Positions 10,060 through 20,916 of a DNA stretch of 64,000 nucleotides are shown one piece after another. The translations under genes were made by a program, and so were the position numbers. Under the pieces are notes generated by a model. It was not told the DNA's origin. It did not search any database and worked only from the letters and a program-made list of their open reading frames with translations. Position 1 is the first letter of the stretch; the number at the start of each line of letters is the position of its first letter. The stretch is from Alectoria sarmentosa (taxonomy: Eukaryota > Ascomycota > Lecanoromycetes > Lecanorales > Parmeliaceae): NCBI GenBank assembly GCA_009733775.1, contig WOGZ01000173.1:1-64000 (forward strand), in the 5' to 3' direction.

Positions 10060-10994
10060 TCAATCCCACATCACTTTTCCGTCAGGACACGACTTGTATC
10101 TATCTTTCTCCGTAAACCCCGGCGTATCGTCAGGTATCCAACGATAGCAAGCCGAATTCTCTGTTACCCAGCCCATGAATTCACCCCAATCTCTGCACAT
10201 CCGCCGTTGTCCCAACCCGGCGAACGGATATGTCTCTCCCGCTTCATCGTGTAGCCGGCCTGTATATCTCGGCGTATCATCCGCCTGGCACATGACGAAT
10301 TGTCTCAATCCATCAAGACAGTGTCTCAGATGTCTTATGGAGACACTGAGCGGCCTCCCCTCATGGAGTTCGAGCAAGGCTTTACGAAGGTATTTCTGCC
10401 AACCACATTAGTGGCGTGCCACCTCATAGATGATGGTCTGTTTTTGAATTTCATCTGGTGTTGTTGACGAAAGGAAAAGGGCCGTACCACACAGTGCAAG
10501 GTATGCAGACCTTCAAGAAAGTACACACCCTTCGATCCATCCCACGGCCATCGCTGAGCGCTGGGCAGGCCGACTGACGTAGTGAATGAATCCGGTAGCG
10601 CGACGATCGCCTCACGGACTTGGAACCCTGGCGAGTCGTTCCAGGCAGAGTCTTCTTCTGTGCGGTTGGCGTTGTTCCACGCGCTAAGATGCGTCCACTT
10701 GATAGGCACGTTGCGCAACAGCTGAGCTACGGACTCCGGTCAGGAGCGGAGGCAATGAAGCGGAGAGAAAGGAGCTGGAATACCATATGATGTCTTGCAG
10801 GAGAGGGCGTTGAGCGTGAACGGCGAGGACGTACTGAGCATAGTGAATGCATTCAATGTCAGAGACCCTAAGAGTAACGTAACAAAAATACATATAGACC
10901 AGCCATGCTTCGCTATGTGACAGGTCTGCGGTGCACCCCTGTCACCTTCGTGCCGCGTCGACTGGCTGAGAGGCTGATACTCGGAGCTCGACAT
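10060..10994 (-). CDS. UstYa-like (DUF3328) oxidase
   Basis: Three exons: 10784-10994, 10488-10726 and 10060-10395, giving 261 aa. Exon 1 has a single membrane anchor (WSICIFVTLLLGSLTLNAF). Exon 2 ends with LHTLHCV, the first HxxHC motif. Exon 3 has KYLRKALLELHEG and the second motif RHCLDGLRQFVMCQADDTP. These paired His/Cys motifs are the copper-oxidase-like signature of the UstYa family, which oxidatively cyclises peptides in ustiloxin, phomopsin and related pathways and also acts in non-peptide clusters. Intron 1 (10727-10783, 57 nt) keeps frame and contains a TGA; intron 2 is 10396-10487 (92 nt, CTAAT branch). The CRDW motif near the end is kept. The product is predicted to be a type II membrane protein of the secretory pathway. 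A P450 lies divergently upstream and a secreted-peptide ORF downstream. Confidence 0.9.
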
Positions 10995-12256
10995 GGCCAA
11001 CTCTGTGACAAGAACGGCTGATTGAATCGTGCAGAGAAAATTTGCCCAGGAAGAGAAGGCCACAAGAGGGACAGCCTAGACAAGGTTGGATGACGCAAAG
11101 CAGGCAAAGGGACAGAAAATCCCGGTAAACGAGAAAGGGATGGATTATACCGGCTGTGATCGCCCCGTGTATACTTTACCCCCTATGTAAGTACTTTGGA
11201 CTCATCAGAGCGATTTATACATATTGACATCTCCGCACAGAGGGATAGCCAGACAAACGCAGTATAAATTGATCTGCACCACTCAGCTCCTTCCAGAGCG
11301 GTGCTTACGGAGAAAACGCCTTGAACACAAGAGCCGCCGGCGGACACAGAGTAGGAACGAGGTAAGACAGGCTTACAGCTCGGCAGGGGTAGGTATATCC
11401 TGAGTATATGCGTCTCATCAGACCTCACCAGGGGTAGAAAAAAATATGGAGTAAGCTGATGCTCAGCATATGCTAACAGGCCACAGTGAATACCGTTTAT
11501 AACAGTTATGGCTGTTGCAATATATTGGTTTTAGCGATGATTTCCATGATCAACGACTTTGAACCTCGGCTTTCGGATATAGCGCCCACGCGATGCCAAT
11601 CCTTCCTCCGACATGGAGGTCTGCTGATTATTATTGATATGCCCATCGTCAGCGAGCTAATGTATGGAGATTTGACTGGTTCCCGCTGAACTCGGTCACC
11701 GGTAAAAGACTTCAATGCCCGCACCCGCAGCTGAAAAGACGCGGATAGCCAAGCCTCCCATCTGTCACTGGTTTTTGATGGGGGTTGCTACAACCAAGGC
11801 ACCATTTTCCGACCACCGGATTTTGCAACGTGATAAGTTGCGCGTAATACATTCTGGAGATCAGGGCTAGATTAGTACTAGGGTATTTGCGCGGGGTAGA
11901 CCCTTCTACTTTGTATTCCATACTGTCAGCGTCATGACCAAATGCCACTTTTTACGATTTGCCAAGTCGTTGTCGTCACTTATCTCCCGTACATTTTGCT
12001 AATACCGTAGTATATATTTTGAAATTCGAAACCCAAAAATGATTGTTGAATGTAGACGCAACATACCATGCTACAAATCCGTTTGGCACTACACTTTTTA
12101 AAATACAGTAGGGTCGGCTTAAATTACTAGCTTTGTATTGTAATAGGGTTATTTCACTCTCCACTGTATGAAGTTCTGTGGATGCACGAGGTCCACGAAT
12201 CTGTACCCGAGACGTTAGTTGACGGAACCCAGATATATCAGATTTAATACTCTGCA
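10995..12256. other. Divergent intergenic region between UstYa-like gene and P450
   Basis: About 1.26 kb with no supported gene; the short open frames look random. It should hold the promoters of the two divergent genes. No shared motif was identified by eye. Confidence 0.55.
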
Positions 12257-13865
12257 ATGACTCCAACTCTCCCTGGCCTTGCCTGGGCTGCAGCTTTGGC
12301 TATCCTAGCATTCGTATACCAGAAGATTAGTCGATATGTGGCATTTCGTGTGAAAAGGCAACAGACAGGCTGCTTCAGAGCCCGCAGGTATCCCCATTCC
12401 GACCCGTTCTTCGGTTATGATCTGTACAAGGAACGTCAACGAGCATTTAGGGAGGGTAATCTCCAAGCTCTGTACACTCGCGATTTCGATCGGTTAGGGA
12501 AGACATGGGAGGAGATTTCTCTGGATCAGCGGGTCATAAACACCATGGATATAGCCAACCACCATTATATCCATACTGTCGGGTTTGAAGAGTTCGGCAA
12601 GCCGATTCAAAGATCGAAGATCAGTGCTCCTATCCTTGGGAATGGCATTTTCATGGCCGAGGGAACGCATTGGAAACAATCGAGAAGCATCATCAAGCCT
12701 ATCTTTGCGAAAGCAGAAACTGGTAACATCGAAATGATGGCACGCCATGTCGACCGGTTTCTGGCGTTGATTCCTCTGGATTCGAGCTCTTTCGATATTC
12801 AGCCAATGTTGAAAAAGCTAGTACGTAATGTATTCCACACTCTCTCTGTTACTTTTTGACAAAAGATTGTAGTCCCTTGATCTCTCCACCGAGTTCCTCT
12901 TCGGCGAGTCTATTAATGCTCAAACACCAGAAGGTGCTCCGACCGCTGAGCTTTTCCTTCAATCTTTAGACAACTCTTTGATGGGTTGGAACAAACGACG
13001 ACAGGCCGGACTCCTCTCATTCCGCTACGCTTTCGACAAGACCTGGTCCGAAGAATACCAAAGGCTCTACTCATTCATCGACGCCCACGTTTACCGCGCC
13101 CTCGAGTTTATCTCAAATGCTGCCAGAGAGAAGGAAAGCCCGCCCCCCACGAACCCAAACCGCCGATACATCCTTCTTTACGAACTCGCTAAACGAATTC
13201 GCTCCCCCGTCACCCTGCGCTTCGAACTCATCAACGTCTTCCTCCCCAGCCGAGACACCACCGCCGCGTTGTTGTCCAATGTCTTCTTCCAGCTCGCCCG
13301 GCACCCAAGCTATTGGACTCAACTCCGTCAGTCTGCGCTATCCCTTCCCCTCGATCTGACCGATCCCTCTTCCCTCACCTTCTCAACCCTCAACTCCTTA
13401 CTCCCTTTTCGCCACGTCATCCAAGAGACTCTCCGTACCCTTGGCCCCGCGGGACGAGTTTTCCGCTCTGCGCGCCACGATACGACGCTACCGCGTGGGG
13501 GCGGGCCCGATGGCAAGGCCCCGGTATTCGTCCCTAGAGGCACCACCGTATGCTCATTGACGTACCACATTCATCACGACCGGGATATCTGGGGGGACGA
13601 CGCTGATGCGTTTCGCCCAGAGCGCTGGACGCAAAGAAACAAGGGGGGGTCGGAATTCGTCCCATTCCTGAGCGGCCCGAGGATCTGTCCGGCGCAACAG
13701 CAGGTGCTTGTACAGGCCACATATGTGCTGCTTAGGATCTTTAGGAACTTTGAGTGGGTAGAAAATAGAGACGAAGTAGATGAATATGTGGAGTTACAGA
13801 GGATGGCAATTGAGAGTCGACGGGGGGTGAGGATTGCCTTGGGGCCAAGGGGGAGGAAGAGATGA
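12257..13865 (+). CDS. Cytochrome P450, CYP52-clade type
   Basis: Two exons, 12257-12820 and 12873-13865, joined by a 52-nt GTACGT...TAG intron in phase 0; 518 aa, the usual P450 length. An N-terminal membrane anchor (LAWAAALAILAFVY) is followed by the helix-I motif SRDTTA (RDTT at 315-318), the K-helix ETLR (373-376), FRPERW, and the heme loop FLSGPRICPAQQ with Cys about 460. GPRxCPAQQ instead of GxxxCxG is characteristic of the fungal clade that contains CYP52 fatty-acid/alkane hydroxylases and relatives such as CYP539 and CYP584. It is probably an ER-bound monooxygenase; the substrate cannot be inferred. It is transcribed away from the UstYa-like gene, so both may act in one small pathway. 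Confidence 0.95.
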
Positions 13866-14586
13866 GAAGAAGAAGACGAAGAGGAACGGGCTAAAGGACG
13901 ATCGCCTCTTATGAGTACCATGAGCAAGATCATGAAAGACCTGTCATTTGACAGAAAGATTGAGTTGAAATTTGCCAAACCCGCTCTGTGGCAGGATTCG
14001 TGCAAGGACTTGTTGGAATGATGAACTACGGTGGAATTGCAAAAGAATTGCAGCTTTTTGTAATTGTACATGTATATCAATCTATTAGGGATTCAACAAA
14101 AATAACATGATTAATAAGTGTGGATTGAATTAATTCTCTCGCTATCCAAGTTGATAGCAGCCAGATATGGGCGTGCCGAGTCAAGTCTTGCCCTAGCCCT
14201 AAGATTCTACGCCAGCGTGCAGGCCGTGCGCTAGTTAATAAATTAAGGTAAAGCTTGTATAAGTATAAGGTACTCTAAGGTAAAGGGTGGCTAGCCAATA
14301 GTTGGCTGGAAGCCCACTAGGTATTGAAACCAGGATGACCCCTGGAGCTCATTGCTAGATGCTGATCGGGTACAGTACTAGTACTCGCCAGCAGAAGGAA
14401 AGTTCCATTGTGCAAGGCCGTCGCCTCGGTTCTAGCTCCCTGCCTGCCTATCTATCTTTCTTCCACCACAGCAATAGCACTCATTATGGTTCCTGATACC
14501 GTCGCTATATCAGTCAGGTACTCTCCCCCGGCACTACCCTCTCCAGTTCGACTTCCCAATCTTACTCCCATATCTCCCGGCTCCCG
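13866..14586. other. Intergenic; TpA-rich relic-like stretch
   Basis: No gene is seen. Roughly 14090-14400 is unusually rich in TA dinucleotides with AAGGTAAAG twice (near 14245 and 14277), which looks like an old decayed repeat, but no element could be named. Confidence 0.35.
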
Positions 14587-15291
14587 TCAGTCACTCTGGA
14601 CACTCTCGCAGTAGACTTTCCTTGGTGTCTTCACCACCATTTTCTTACACGCACCTCGAGGCTTGAGTTCCGTAGAAGACGACTCGGAAGAGGAGCCAGA
14701 GGAGAAGTGGCAAGACTGTTGTTCCACGCTATGCTGGAGACTGGCGGAACGAGACTCTCGGTCCCTCTCAGAGCGAGCTCCCTGGTGCAAATGACTAGAC
14801 TCTCGTACCGAGCCACTTCGGGCTTGAGTGGCGTTGGAAGAGTGGCTGGGACTGTGAGATTGTCGATGAGTGTGGCGATTGAAGACGGAGAGAGCCTCCA
14901 TATGATGATGATGACGGTGGTGATGATTCTCACAACGTTCGTCACCATGATGAACAAGCTGTGGACTGGGAGTGGTGGGGGCGAAATCTGCCGGTTGGTA
15001 TTCCCACTGCTGGTTTGCGTGGTACATTTGGACTTGTTGGTAGTACTGCGGAGTAGGAGCGTGTTGTACGACTGCGACGGGGAGACCGACTTCGACGGTC
15101 GCATAGGGTTGCAGAGGATAGTATGTTACCGGACTGTACTGCTGCTGCACAGGGTAGATGCAGACAGGAGACGGTTGGGGCAGAGAGTCGTTGTAGTGAA
15201 AGGTTGGTGCAGACATCCATGTAGGCACAGGCTCGTTCATTGAACGAGCCTGGTGATACAGGACCGTCGAGTGCACTGCGAGGACTTCCAT
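14587..15291 (-). CDS. Hypothetical low-complexity protein (234 aa)
   Basis: An unbroken frame from a genuine ATG at 15291. The N-terminal half is rich in Pro, Tyr and Gln (QQQYSPVTYYPLQPY), then comes a His run (HHHRHHHH), and the C-terminal half is Ser/Arg/Glu-rich. No domain is recognised. A second in-frame ATG at 15240 sits in a perfect 12-bp inverted repeat. The composition suggests a disordered protein, possibly nuclear, and resembles the next hypothetical gene (16975-17685). It could also be a chance open frame, hence modest confidence. Confidence 0.45.
   Translation of the reverse strand: MEVLAVHSTVLYHQARSMNEPVPTWMSAPTFHYNDSLPQPSPVCIYPVQQQYSPVTYYPLQPYATVEVGLPVAVVQHAPTPQYYQQVQMYHANQQWEYQPADFAPTTPSPQLVHHGDERCENHHHRHHHHMEALSVFNRHTHRQSHSPSHSSNATQARSGSVRESSHLHQGARSERDRESRSASLQHSVEQQSCHFSSGSSSESSSTELKPRGACKKMVVKTPRKVYCESVQSD
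15228..15252. repeat. Perfect 12-bp inverted repeat with 1-nt spacer
   Basis: CAGGCTCGTTCA and its reverse complement flank a single T at 15240. On the minus strand the second in-frame ATG (15240) falls at the centre, so the mRNA could fold a hairpin over it. Confidence 0.7.
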
Positions 15292-16974
15292 TGCTGGTTT
15301 GGAGTAGGAAGTAAGGGTTTTGGATGAATGAAGCAGATTATTTCAGGGAGTCAATGTCAGTGTCAGTCTCCGAATCCAAGTTGCTGGAGAAAGAACTTGG
15401 GCACCGCTCCTCATAAGAGAATTAAACTTGAGGAACAGAGCGATCGAGGGCGGGGCGAACAGAGCCCTTCGACAGGAGAAGACCCATACGATGGAGCGGT
15501 GAAGTTGAATGGATGCATATTGAGTCATCGAACACCGCCGCTTGGTACGTACCGACGATTCGATGCCACAAGACCATGCAAACACCTGATTAGCCGCCCT
15601 GACGTCTGCACCACAGAGAAAGATGCATGGAAACTTCACATGGAGGCAAGAGTCCTTACTGGTCCCGGAGCAAGGTGAAGCGGTGAGATCTCTTATGCAT
15701 TTTTGGGCCTCGCTCCGATTTGTTTCCTCGTGGGGAAAGCAATCCTGCTTTGTTCTCGGAGAGGACGGGCGAGATGGTGGGTGCTGGTTTTAGGCAGAGA
15801 CCTACGGGGATCGGTTTCACAAGACACCAAGATGGCAAGCAGCAAAATACTGAAGACGAAAGAATTAGCAGAAGATGATCGTTTGTTTACTACCTGCCAC
15901 TCCTGATCCCTCGAGGAGTCGTAAACGAACCAACCGCTATGAGCACATGCTACTGTCACCAAGTTGCCTGCCAGATAGAAGTGCTCGTGAATATCAAGGA
16001 TTCAGAAGACGTCATGTCGCTAGACCCCAGCCTTATTAAGCCCCCCATCCCTCCACACAGCACTGACAATAGCAACCATCAGATATTCCAAAATGACCCC
16101 CCTCTTCTGCCCGCACCACAGCCACATCGCCTCCTCGATTTCCTAACGCTGCATACCCTACCTTTCTCGGTTCAGAAACGAAGAACTAAAACCAACCTGC
16201 CCAACTCCGGGCGCTCCGTCGCTCTTCTAAAATCGCGATTCTCAACGCTAGCAACGAAATGCAGGTTCTTCCACATAGTCGATGAGGAACGAAAGCGATT
16301 GGCATCTACGATTCCGATAGCCCGAGTTGTAGTGGACTTGGTACGCTCTTCATCCTCACGGCGCGAGCTCTCACGGCTTTTGTCCCTACGGTGCAAACGC
16401 TTTGCAGTGGTTGTAAATCCGCGACGCTGGCTGCAATGCCAGTGCGATCGGGCGTTGGGTGGTGCCTTCTAGATCTACGTACGGGGTCACGGAGGAGGGA
16501 GGTTATGTTTACGGAATTCAGGGAGTTGTCGGTCGCGTAGAATGCGTTGCGGCATGTGGCGGTTGTGGTTGCCATACTGCGGGCGCAGTGGTTGAACGTG
16601 TGAGGTAGACAGTGCACTGGTAGGGTAGGACATTGGTGTGTGGCCCAAATCATGGACTTGACCGTAGAGTAATGATGAGAGCGAATGCATCACCAATTGG
16701 TTGGTCCGTGGCTCGCATGGATTGAGAAACAAAAGGATATTATCAGCACTTGCTGCCTTGAGCCGTCTAGATTGGTCGAAGAGGAGAAGGCGGAATTTAA
16801 ACCGAGTCAATTTTGCAGGGTGAGGATACTGGGTTGTAGAGGAACAGAGAAGCACAGAGTCCAGATCCAAACCGGGGGCATCCCTTCGTTCAAGTCATCA
16901 TCATCATTCATCGCCTACCTAGCCACCCTCCCACGCCGTCCATCCAGGCCTGCCCTCATCGGTTCATCCGCCAT
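15292..16974. other. Intergenic; no supported gene
   Basis: Several open frames of 60-177 codons occur on both strands, all low complexity or overlapping one another, none with a recognisable motif. I see no gene that can be defended here. Confidence 0.45.
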
Positions 16975-17685
16975 CTAATGTCCATACCGCCATTTTCTTG
17001 AATGTCTATAGCACCCATCACAATGGTCCTGGTCGTCTACAGTCCAATCCGCCTGTTTCACATGACAGTGTTCGCAAGATATCGTCCTGTCCTCCACCTC
17101 ATGTTTATCATCATCACGAGCTTGCACGCTCGGAGCGAAACGCACCCGCTTCTTCCGGGAAAAGCGTGGTTCCGGCATTTCAGGAGTGGTGTTCCGATGG
17201 AGTGGCGTCGTCGCTGTTGGGACTTGCCTAGATCTCGGATGATGATCGTGCGTCGTCGCTTTTGATGGTACAGCAGGGCTGGACTGACGAGAACATGGTG
17301 AAGGCCCATCTGTGTGTCCAGCACGGTCGGGAACAGAATTAGCAGCTACCCAATCCGCCAGGCGGGATTTGTCGTAAGTGCTCATGCCGCCCTGGTGGAC
17401 TGGGTGAGGGTCCAAATCTAGCGTACACTGTGGGATGGATATGTTTCCATTATAGGTGTGAGGCGGGTGTGTGTCACGTGGAGCCGGGATGGGAGTTGGA
17501 TAATATGCCGAGTGTGTGGCATGTGGAGCTGGGAAGAAAGCTGGATCGTAAAGGTAGTGGCATCCCTCATCTCGCTGGAGACTCCATAGATTTGGGAAGT
17601 GGGCGTTGAACGGGGTTGATCCAGGCTGGAGCGGCAGAGTTGGATGTGGAGATGGAGAGGTGGGGTAGTAGTAGTAGGGGTGCAT
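16975..17685 (-). CDS. Hypothetical Pro/His/Tyr-rich protein with C-terminal Cys-pair motif
   Basis: 236 codons from ATG 17685. The N-terminus is tyrosine/proline-rich (MHPYYYYPTSPSPHPTLPL) and the middle is disordered. The last 35 residues contain CEHCHVKQADW followed by HCDGCYRHSRK: two CxxC-type pairs about 18 residues apart that could bind one zinc ion. A basic RKKRVRF stretch precedes it and could act as a nuclear signal. No named family is recognised. It shares composition with the hypothetical gene at 14587-15291, but no clear alignment was seen. Confidence 0.55.
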   Translation of the reverse strand: MHPYYYYPTSPSPHPTLPLQPGSTPFNAHFPNLWSLQRDEGCHYLYDPAFFPAPHATHSAYYPTPIPAPRDTHPPHTYNGNISIPQCTLDLDPHPVHQGGMSTYDKSRLADWVAANSVPDRAGHTDGPSPCSRQSSPAVPSKATTHDHHPRSRQVPTATTPLHRNTTPEMPEPRFSRKKRVRFAPSVQARDDDKHEVEDRTISCEHCHVKQADWTVDDQDHCDGCYRHSRKWRYGH

Positions 17686-19167
17686 GGTGTGAGGTGAGAT
17701 GATTGAAGCTGTTGCTGAGTTAATTTGAAGGGATTTTCAAGTATCAAAAAGAGAATTGTTTTTCTTCAAAGAAAGGAAGCAAGGTGAAGAGGAATGAATC
17801 GAGGCAGAGTGGAGTGGGGCCAAAAGTAATCACGTGGTAAGGCGGTCAAACCCCTTCTTTCACCATTCTTCCGATCCACGTATTATGTCAGCGACCATCG
17901 TTCATTACAGCGAAGGTTAAGGGATATGTTTTTTCCTTGAGAATCAAAAGTTTCCTAGGCTTAAAAGGTGAGTAGAGCTTTGAAGATTGACTCAAAATCA
18001 TTATCAAGTACAAGTCAGATTCCAGCATAACAAAACAAGCAGCAACCCGCCATCTCATATCTTAGGTACAATGACTCTGGACCAGCGCCTAAAGCCAATG
18101 GATACACATCTGCTTTGCTGAGACGTAAAGAACCCTGATCGCCTGGTCTAAAGTTCCGGCTTGTGAGCAAAAGCAACCAGTCTGGCTCTTAGCTTACTAC
18201 TTCTCTAGTTAATTTGCTTGGAGTCAGTAGCATATGGCAGAAAAGATTTGCTCATCTTTCATTGCTTCGCAGGAATATTCACGAAATGCTTGGTCTATAG
18301 GATAACAAATGAAGCCTGGCTTGCTTCCCCTCCCGGACCCCATCTGAAGCCAATGGCCTGTATTCGTTACGGTGATTGAGAGAAGGACATAAAGTAGGCG
18401 TAGCGCAAGTATGCCGCCATCGATGATAACACTGGAATTGTTCAGGCGTTAAAAATGAGCCAACAGTGCTCATGGACTAACATTCGTGAACCGCCAATCG
18501 TTTTTGCTTTGCTCATTCACACAGAATGTTTACCAGATGAACCTTACATATCTTGATGTCGCCTTGGTGAAGCTTCTTGAACGGCCAAGTTATTACCTCA
18601 GAGATTCATTAGCTCTCAGGAGGCATGTTTCCGCGCCGATGTGCCACGCAGTCCTAATACAAAGGGGGGCTTGTGTGAAGGCTATACTGAGAGCAGATGC
18701 TACTGTCGCCTGGAATGATGTGAGGTATGGAGTGTTATGGAGGGCGTGGCTCTCTTTACAGGCCGACTTCATCGGCTTCGATACGCTCATCTGGACTCCA
18801 TAATAGTTCTGCGCGGACGGCGACACGTGCTCTTTATTCTACTATCTGCCTCGCCACTACTGAGGGGTAATCCCAATATGGCCTTCCCTATCTGGATACT
18901 CTTTCCCGAGTAAGACCGTCGACACAGGACTACTCTTTTCTTGGGGATGGGTAAAGTTCGCCTGCAATTACAAGCTCCTTGAATATCCGTTGATTTTTGT
19001 TGGAAAAAGCCCATTAGCTTCTTCTCCTTTCAACTTGTTCAAACGCAGCCAGAGCTCCTCGGTCACCACCCACCTAGACCGAACGCTGTATTACGCTGGG
19101 AAAAGGCCCTATGACCTTTCGCCAAGTCAGCCTTGATACCAGTATTCGTGCACATTTTTGACCCGTC
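17686..19167. other. Intergenic; no supported gene
   Basis: About 1.5 kb with ordinary composition. The scattered short open frames have no motif. Nothing else is recognised. Confidence 0.5.
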
Positions 19168-20043
19168 ATGTTTGACCTGATGAAGCTCCCCCCGGAGCTA
19201 CGCATCAAGATCTACGAGTGTGCGCTTGTCCGAGACGTCATTAGGATAATTTGGACAATACATCCTCTTGGAGCCCTGCATCCGAAGAGCTTCGCAGATG
19301 TAGAGATGTGCTACGAGGACCACAATCTCAACAACTCTATGCGCTTGCGCAGTACACGAGAAAACGTCACGAATGTCAGATTTATTGCAGGTAGACAGGT
19401 GGAAGATCGGGTTTTGTGGTCCTATGGTATCCAGCCAAGCAACAACCCTCCTCTGGTCAATATCTTCCTCACAAACCGCAAAGTCTACTCCGAGGCATGG
19501 CCGATATTCTACGAACAAAACGCTTTTGCTTTCGCCATCCCTACACACACTTTTCTCTCCATTGAGGCGTGCATCAGATTTCTATACGATCGGCCACACC
19601 ACGCTTTACGACACATACGTGAGTTACACCTACTTATCGGCAACGCCCCTCAACATCCTATTCGCTTCCCATTATCTTCCGGAGCATGGAGACTTCTTAG
19701 AGACGAGATCAACAGATACATGTCAGTTCGCGTTCTAGTCCTATACATCCGGGGGAGAACAGACGATGCTCTATCGTGCCGATTACCAGATCTCCCATGG
19801 AGGGACTGGCTGTACGAGATGAAGGGACTGCGGAAGCTTGACATAGACATCGCTGGCCTGAGCACTCATGACGAAAACATTGCTCTGGTGAAGCATATGC
19901 GGAGCAAGATGGTTTTGGGCGGCGAGCAGATGGGGATCGAGGATGTTATACTTGGTCAACGGAAACTCAAATTCTTTGACTGGGCCCAGGTCAACAGGCT
20001 CTCTACTTCAGCTGAGATTCCGGACTTGGAGGATAGTTACTGA
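19168..20043 (+). CDS. F-box/DUF7730-like protein (291 aa)
   Basis: A single exon. The N-terminus MKLPPELRIKIYECAL has the LPPE(L/I)R..IY pattern of fungal F-box-like/DUF7730 proteins. It is followed by LTNRKVYSEAWPIFYEQNAF, the second conserved block of this group (Q/R-V/I-Y-x-E-x-xx-x-FY-x-x-N-x-F). The remainder contains LRHIRELHLLIGN and Leu-rich stretches. Such proteins are abundant and expanded in filamentous ascomycetes; a role as substrate adaptor in SCF ubiquitin ligases is assumed for some but rarely shown. A second member lies 0.9 kb away on the opposite strand. Confidence 0.82.
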   Translation: MFDLMKLPPELRIKIYECALVRDVIRIIWTIHPLGALHPKSFADVEMCYEDHNLNNSMRLRSTRENVTNVRFIAGRQVEDRVLWSYGIQPSNNPPLVNIFLTNRKVYSEAWPIFYEQNAFAFAIPTHTFLSIEACIRFLYDRPHHALRHIRELHLLIGNAPQHPIRFPLSSGAWRLLRDEINRYMSVRVLVLYIRGRTDDALSCRLPDLPWRDWLYEMKGLRKLDIDIAGLSTHDENIALVKHMRSKMVLGGEQMGIEDVILGQRKLKFFDWAQVNRLSTSAEIPDLEDSY

Positions 20044-20916
20044 GGGAGTCCGCCTTGGTGGTCTTACGCTGGCTGTTTTCCTACCCCACGACCATGCATT
20101 TGCCCACTTTTAGTGTTTGATGGATTTTCACCTCTCGAGCAATGAAATTGTTGGCTCTCTCCAATTAAATTAGCTCCCGTGTTTACAATCCCTAAATTTA
20201 ATCCCCAAAGTTCGACTTGTCCCCCTCCATCGAAACCGTCAATTGATCCAATGACCGCTCTTCCCAAGACCTTACCATGCCGTGATTACCGCTCTTGATG
20301 CAAAATCCTGTATGCGGCAACAACGAGAAAATCAATAATCTGTCGGTCACAGGATCCCCCGCCCCCTGTGCCCAAATCTTTTTCACGCAGCCATCACTTC
20401 CACCCTCCTGCTTCTATCTATCAACGAGCATTTCCTCGCTCCGGCATCTGCACGTCGGTGATGGATCCCAGCAACGACGATCTCCTACTTCGGGCGCAAG
20501 CGATGGAGGTGGATACCCCGTTCGACCACATATGAGCCTGATTGTGCGAAACAGATTTGGATTTGAAAGTCATATATCCAGAATCCATGGCATGGTGTGT
20601 GCAGGGGGCTACAGGGGTTATCATATTTACAAATACACTGAGGATGGATGGAATACACGTTCAAAAGTAGTAAATGCGCTGTGGGCAGGTCACATCATCA
20701 TGATCATGTTTTCTTGATCTTGATTTGACTGAATTGAGTTGTTATTTGTCCAGCAGCATCGGGACTTTGCGCTCTCCAATCGTGCGTTAGAATCTTGTCT
20801 CAAGTACAGTGACGGCGTGTGAAACAAGCGCTGGAACAATTCCAACTGGTAAGGACAAGGCCTAGCTTTCTTTTGCGTATCTAGAGCTCCTTGCCCTTTC
20901 CTTGATCCGCCATCCT
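20044..20916. other. Intergenic between convergent genes
   Basis: No supported gene. It is the 3' side of both neighbouring F-box-like genes. An open frame at 20295-20717 lacks coding features. Confidence 0.5.

Noticed and set aside
10740..10742. In-frame TGA suggesting that the UstYa-like gene is a pseudogene or recodes the stop
   Set aside because: A standard 57-nt GT-AG intron with a CTGAC branch removes the stop and keeps frame.
13574..14080. 168-codon frame antisense to the P450 3' end
   Set aside because: Overlaps confirmed P450 coding sequence and is low complexity.
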